Source of the DNA: Prado023 sp032123675
GTDB taxonomy: Bacteria; Actinomycetota; Actinomycetes; S36-B12; CAIYMF01
DNA: 8,360 nt
NCBI GenBank assembly: GCA_032123675.1
Contig: JAQBEX010000027.1
Location: 1-8,360, forward strand
Direction: 5' to 3'
Numbering within the stretch: position 1 is the stretch's first letter; every line of letters begins with the position of its first letter. The position numbers were made by a program, and so were the translations under genes. Positions 7,386 through 8,360 of this stretch are shown piece after piece. The notes beneath the pieces are model-generated. The model searched no databases. It had not been told where the DNA came from and was given only the letters and a program-made list of their open reading frames with translations.

Positions 7386-7413
7386 GTGATAGGAATTAGC
7401 CTAGGCTTCCCAA
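7386..7413 (-). promoter_or_regulatory. Candidate promoter of the giant regulator gene
   Basis: On the minus strand TTGGGA (7413-7408) and TATCAC (7391-7386) are separated by 16 bp, a weak sigma-70-like pair. TAGGCT (7403-7398) is an alternative -10 fitting TAnnnT. This is the most AT-rich patch of the divergent intergenic region, as promoters usually are. The choice between the two -10 candidates is open. Confidence 0.35.
7398..7407. repeat. Perfect 10-bp palindrome between the divergent genes
   Basis: AGCCTAGGCT is a perfect palindrome in the AT-richer part of the intergenic region and overlaps the candidate promoter of the regulator gene. It offers TAnnnT -10 hexamers on both strands (TAGCCT on plus, TAGGCT on minus). 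It may be an operator or simply overlapping promoter elements. Confidence 0.35.
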
Positions 7414-7480
7414 ACCCGTGAGTCCATGCGTACGCTCCTGCACGTGTCGGGCTGGGCCGCCGAGATGGTCGCTCTCGACC

Positions 7481-7486
7481 TAGTCT
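7481..7486 (+). promoter_or_regulatory. Candidate -10 of a leaderless acetyltransferase transcript
   Basis: TAGTCT fits the TAnnnT -10 pattern and ends exactly seven bases before the GTG start codon at 7494. That is the spacing seen for leaderless actinobacterial genes, where transcription starts at the first base of the start codon. No Shine-Dalgarno sequence precedes this GTG, which agrees. No convincing -35 is visible. Confidence 0.45.
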
Positions 7487-7493
7487 GTGGGCC

Positions 7494-7949
7494 GTGGAGC
7501 TGGTTGTTCGTGCCGCGCAGGGCGCGGAGGTGCGTCCCCTGCAGAGTGCGGTCCTGCGCCCGAACGGTCCCCTTCCCGGCGACCGACCACCTCCGCCGGG
7601 GGCTCAGTTCGTCGCGGCGCTCCGGGGCGGTGTTGTCGTCGGGGCCGCGACCATACTGCCTGAACCGTGGCCGGGGCCGGGCTCGCTGCAGGAGCCGGCC
7701 TGGCGGTTGCGCGGCATGGTGACAGCCGAGGACCTCCGCGGCCTCGGGATCGGCCGAGCGGTGCTCGACGGAGCCGTCGAACTGGCTGCTGCCAGTGGCG
7801 CTGTGTCGATGTGGGCGCAGGCTCGCACCTCCGCGCTGGGGTTCTACCGCCGGGCCGGTTGGGCGGTTGTCGGGGACGAGTGGATCAAGCCCGGCGTGGG
7901 CCCGCATCGGTACATCCACCGCCCTACGAGGATCGACGACGACGCCTGA
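7494..7949 (+). CDS. GNAT family N-acetyltransferase
   Basis: Encodes 151 residues with a GTG start at 7494. GNAT enzymes transfer an acetyl group from acetyl-CoA to an amine. The acetyl-CoA binding motif RxxGxG is seen as RGLGIG at 82-87, preceded by the strand RLRGMVTAED (71-80) and followed by the long helix RAVLDGAVELAAASGA. The C-terminal motif ALGFYRRAGWAVVGD (114-128) carries Tyr118 at the usual general-acid position. Length is normal for a single-domain member. The N-terminus (ELVVRAAQGAEVRPLQSAVLRP) resembles a subgroup acting on unidentified small molecules; the substrate cannot be read from sequence. No in-frame start exists upstream before a stop at 7419. It is divergent from the giant regulator gene and may share control with it, and it converges on the membrane protein gene to its right. 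Confidence 0.9.
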   Translation: MELVVRAAQGAEVRPLQSAVLRPNGPLPGDRPPPPGAQFVAALRGGVVVGAATILPEPWPGPGSLQEPAWRLRGMVTAEDLRGLGIGRAVLDGAVELAAASGAVSMWAQARTSALGFYRRAGWAVVGDEWIKPGVGPHRYIHRPTRIDDDA

Positions 7950-7971
7950 GCCGGCGCTGCGTATCGGTTCA

Positions 7972-7993
7972 GGTCGCGATCAGTCCTGCGACC
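7972..7993. terminator. Weak hairpin between convergent genes
   Basis: GGTCGC (7972-7977) and GCGACC (7988-7993) form a 6-bp stem with a ten-base loop. It lies 22 bases after the acetyltransferase stop and overlaps the stop codon of the convergent gene, so it could serve as a bidirectional terminator. The stem is short and there is no T-run. Confidence 0.25.
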
Positions 7994-8360
7994 CGCTCGG
8001 CGCAGGGGAGCTCGACGACGCCGGCGGCGCATCGGTGTCCGGGCCCGACCCTGTCCCAGCAGTGCCCGGGTCGCTGACCCGGGAGACAGCCCGCACCACC
8101 ACGGCTGTCGTGGCGGCCGCGGTCCCCACGATCAGCAGGCACCCCGCGAGGAAGGCGGCGAATCGACCGATGGAGGACTCACGCACCCCGTGGTCGCTCA
8201 CGAGGACTACCACGATCAGGGCAGCGAGGAGGCTCAGCCCGACAGTGGTGAGCACCAGCAATGGTCTGGTCCGGCGCTGTCCCGCGGCTCTCCCCGCCGC
8301 GGGCGTGAAGTCCGGTTGGGCCAGGAGCAGCACGCCGCCGGCAGTCAGTGCCCAGAACGT
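7980..8360 (-). CDS. Membrane protein of unknown function (partial, right edge)
   Basis: The frame stays open to the right edge, so 126 residues of the C-terminal part are visible; a GTG at 8333 could start a 117-residue protein, but the residues before it (TFWALTAGG) join it into a hydrophobic segment, so a longer gene is more likely. Hydrophobic stretches are FWALTAGGVLLLA at the edge, LLVLTTVGLSLLAALIVVVLV, and FAAFLAGCLLIVGTAAATTAVVV, probably three membrane spans. A basic stretch (GRAAGQRRTRP) lies between the first two. The tail after the last span is about 35 residues rich in Pro, Ser, Gly, Thr and Asp and is probably disordered. The family is not recognised. It converges on the acetyltransferase gene with 30 bp between stops. 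Confidence 0.7.
   Translation of the reverse strand, partial: TFWALTAGGVLLLAQPDFTPAAGRAAGQRRTRPLLVLTTVGLSLLAALIVVVLVSDHGVRESSIGRFAAFLAGCLLIVGTAAATTAVVVRAVSRVSDPGTAGTGSGPDTDAPPASSSSPAPSGSQD

Noticed and set aside
5818..7389. 523-codon open frame on the plus strand
   Set aside because: It lies antisense to the kinase and BTAD coding region, which has unmistakable motifs. Long antisense frames arise routinely in high-GC coding DNA, and the product has no recognisable domain. The same holds for plus-strand frames at 288-1421, 1288-2058, 3838-4446 and 4456-5262.
1315..7446. CACGTG hexamers upstream of the sirtuin, regulator and acetyltransferase genes (1315-1320, 7361-7366, 7441-7446)
   Set aside because: The same hexamer also occurs inside coding sequence (for example near 2579 and 4511), and a few copies are expected by chance at this GC content.
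7401..7919. 172-codon minus-strand frame opposite the acetyltransferase
   Set aside because: The plus strand shows clear GNAT motifs, and the minus product has low-complexity Arg/Pro-rich composition typical of a shadow frame.

Overview
The window is GC-rich throughout, with C or G at most third codon positions, long antisense open frames and GTG starts. This points to an actinobacterium; genus cannot be told from the sequence alone. Genes are tightly packed and no mobile element, RNA gene or CRISPR array was seen. No gap between genes exceeds about 175 bp.

Left part (1-1247). The 3' end of a plus-strand gene enters from the left edge and meets, tail to tail with a 17-bp overlap, a small minus-strand membrane protein gene (36-335). 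That gene follows a class II sirtuin gene (345-1247) by 9 bp, so the two look like an operon.

Centre (1356-7320). A very large minus-strand gene encodes about 1717 residues. In order it has an OmpR/BTAD (SARP-type) DNA-binding module, a protein-kinase fold, an nSTAND1-type NTPase, one membrane span and an extracytoplasmic beta-propeller ending in a conserved Cys motif. The kinase looks degenerate: the HRD aspartate is Asn and the helix-C glutamate is Gln. Downstream on the same strand is a gene for a small secreted protein of unknown function (1396-2016). Hairpin terminators follow both genes. Between them, upstream of the secreted-protein gene, are two identical heptamers at an 11-bp pitch plus one inverted near-copy. 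This is the layout expected of a SARP operator, placed 9 bp from a plausible -10. The simplest reading, which is an inference, is that the receptor senses something outside the membrane and activates the secreted-protein gene next door.

Right part (7321-8360). Divergent from the receptor gene is a GNAT acetyltransferase gene (7494-7949) that looks leaderless. It converges on a minus-strand membrane protein gene that runs off the right edge.

The best candidate for an undescribed system is the receptor, its degenerate kinase, the SARP-like box and the secreted protein taken together.
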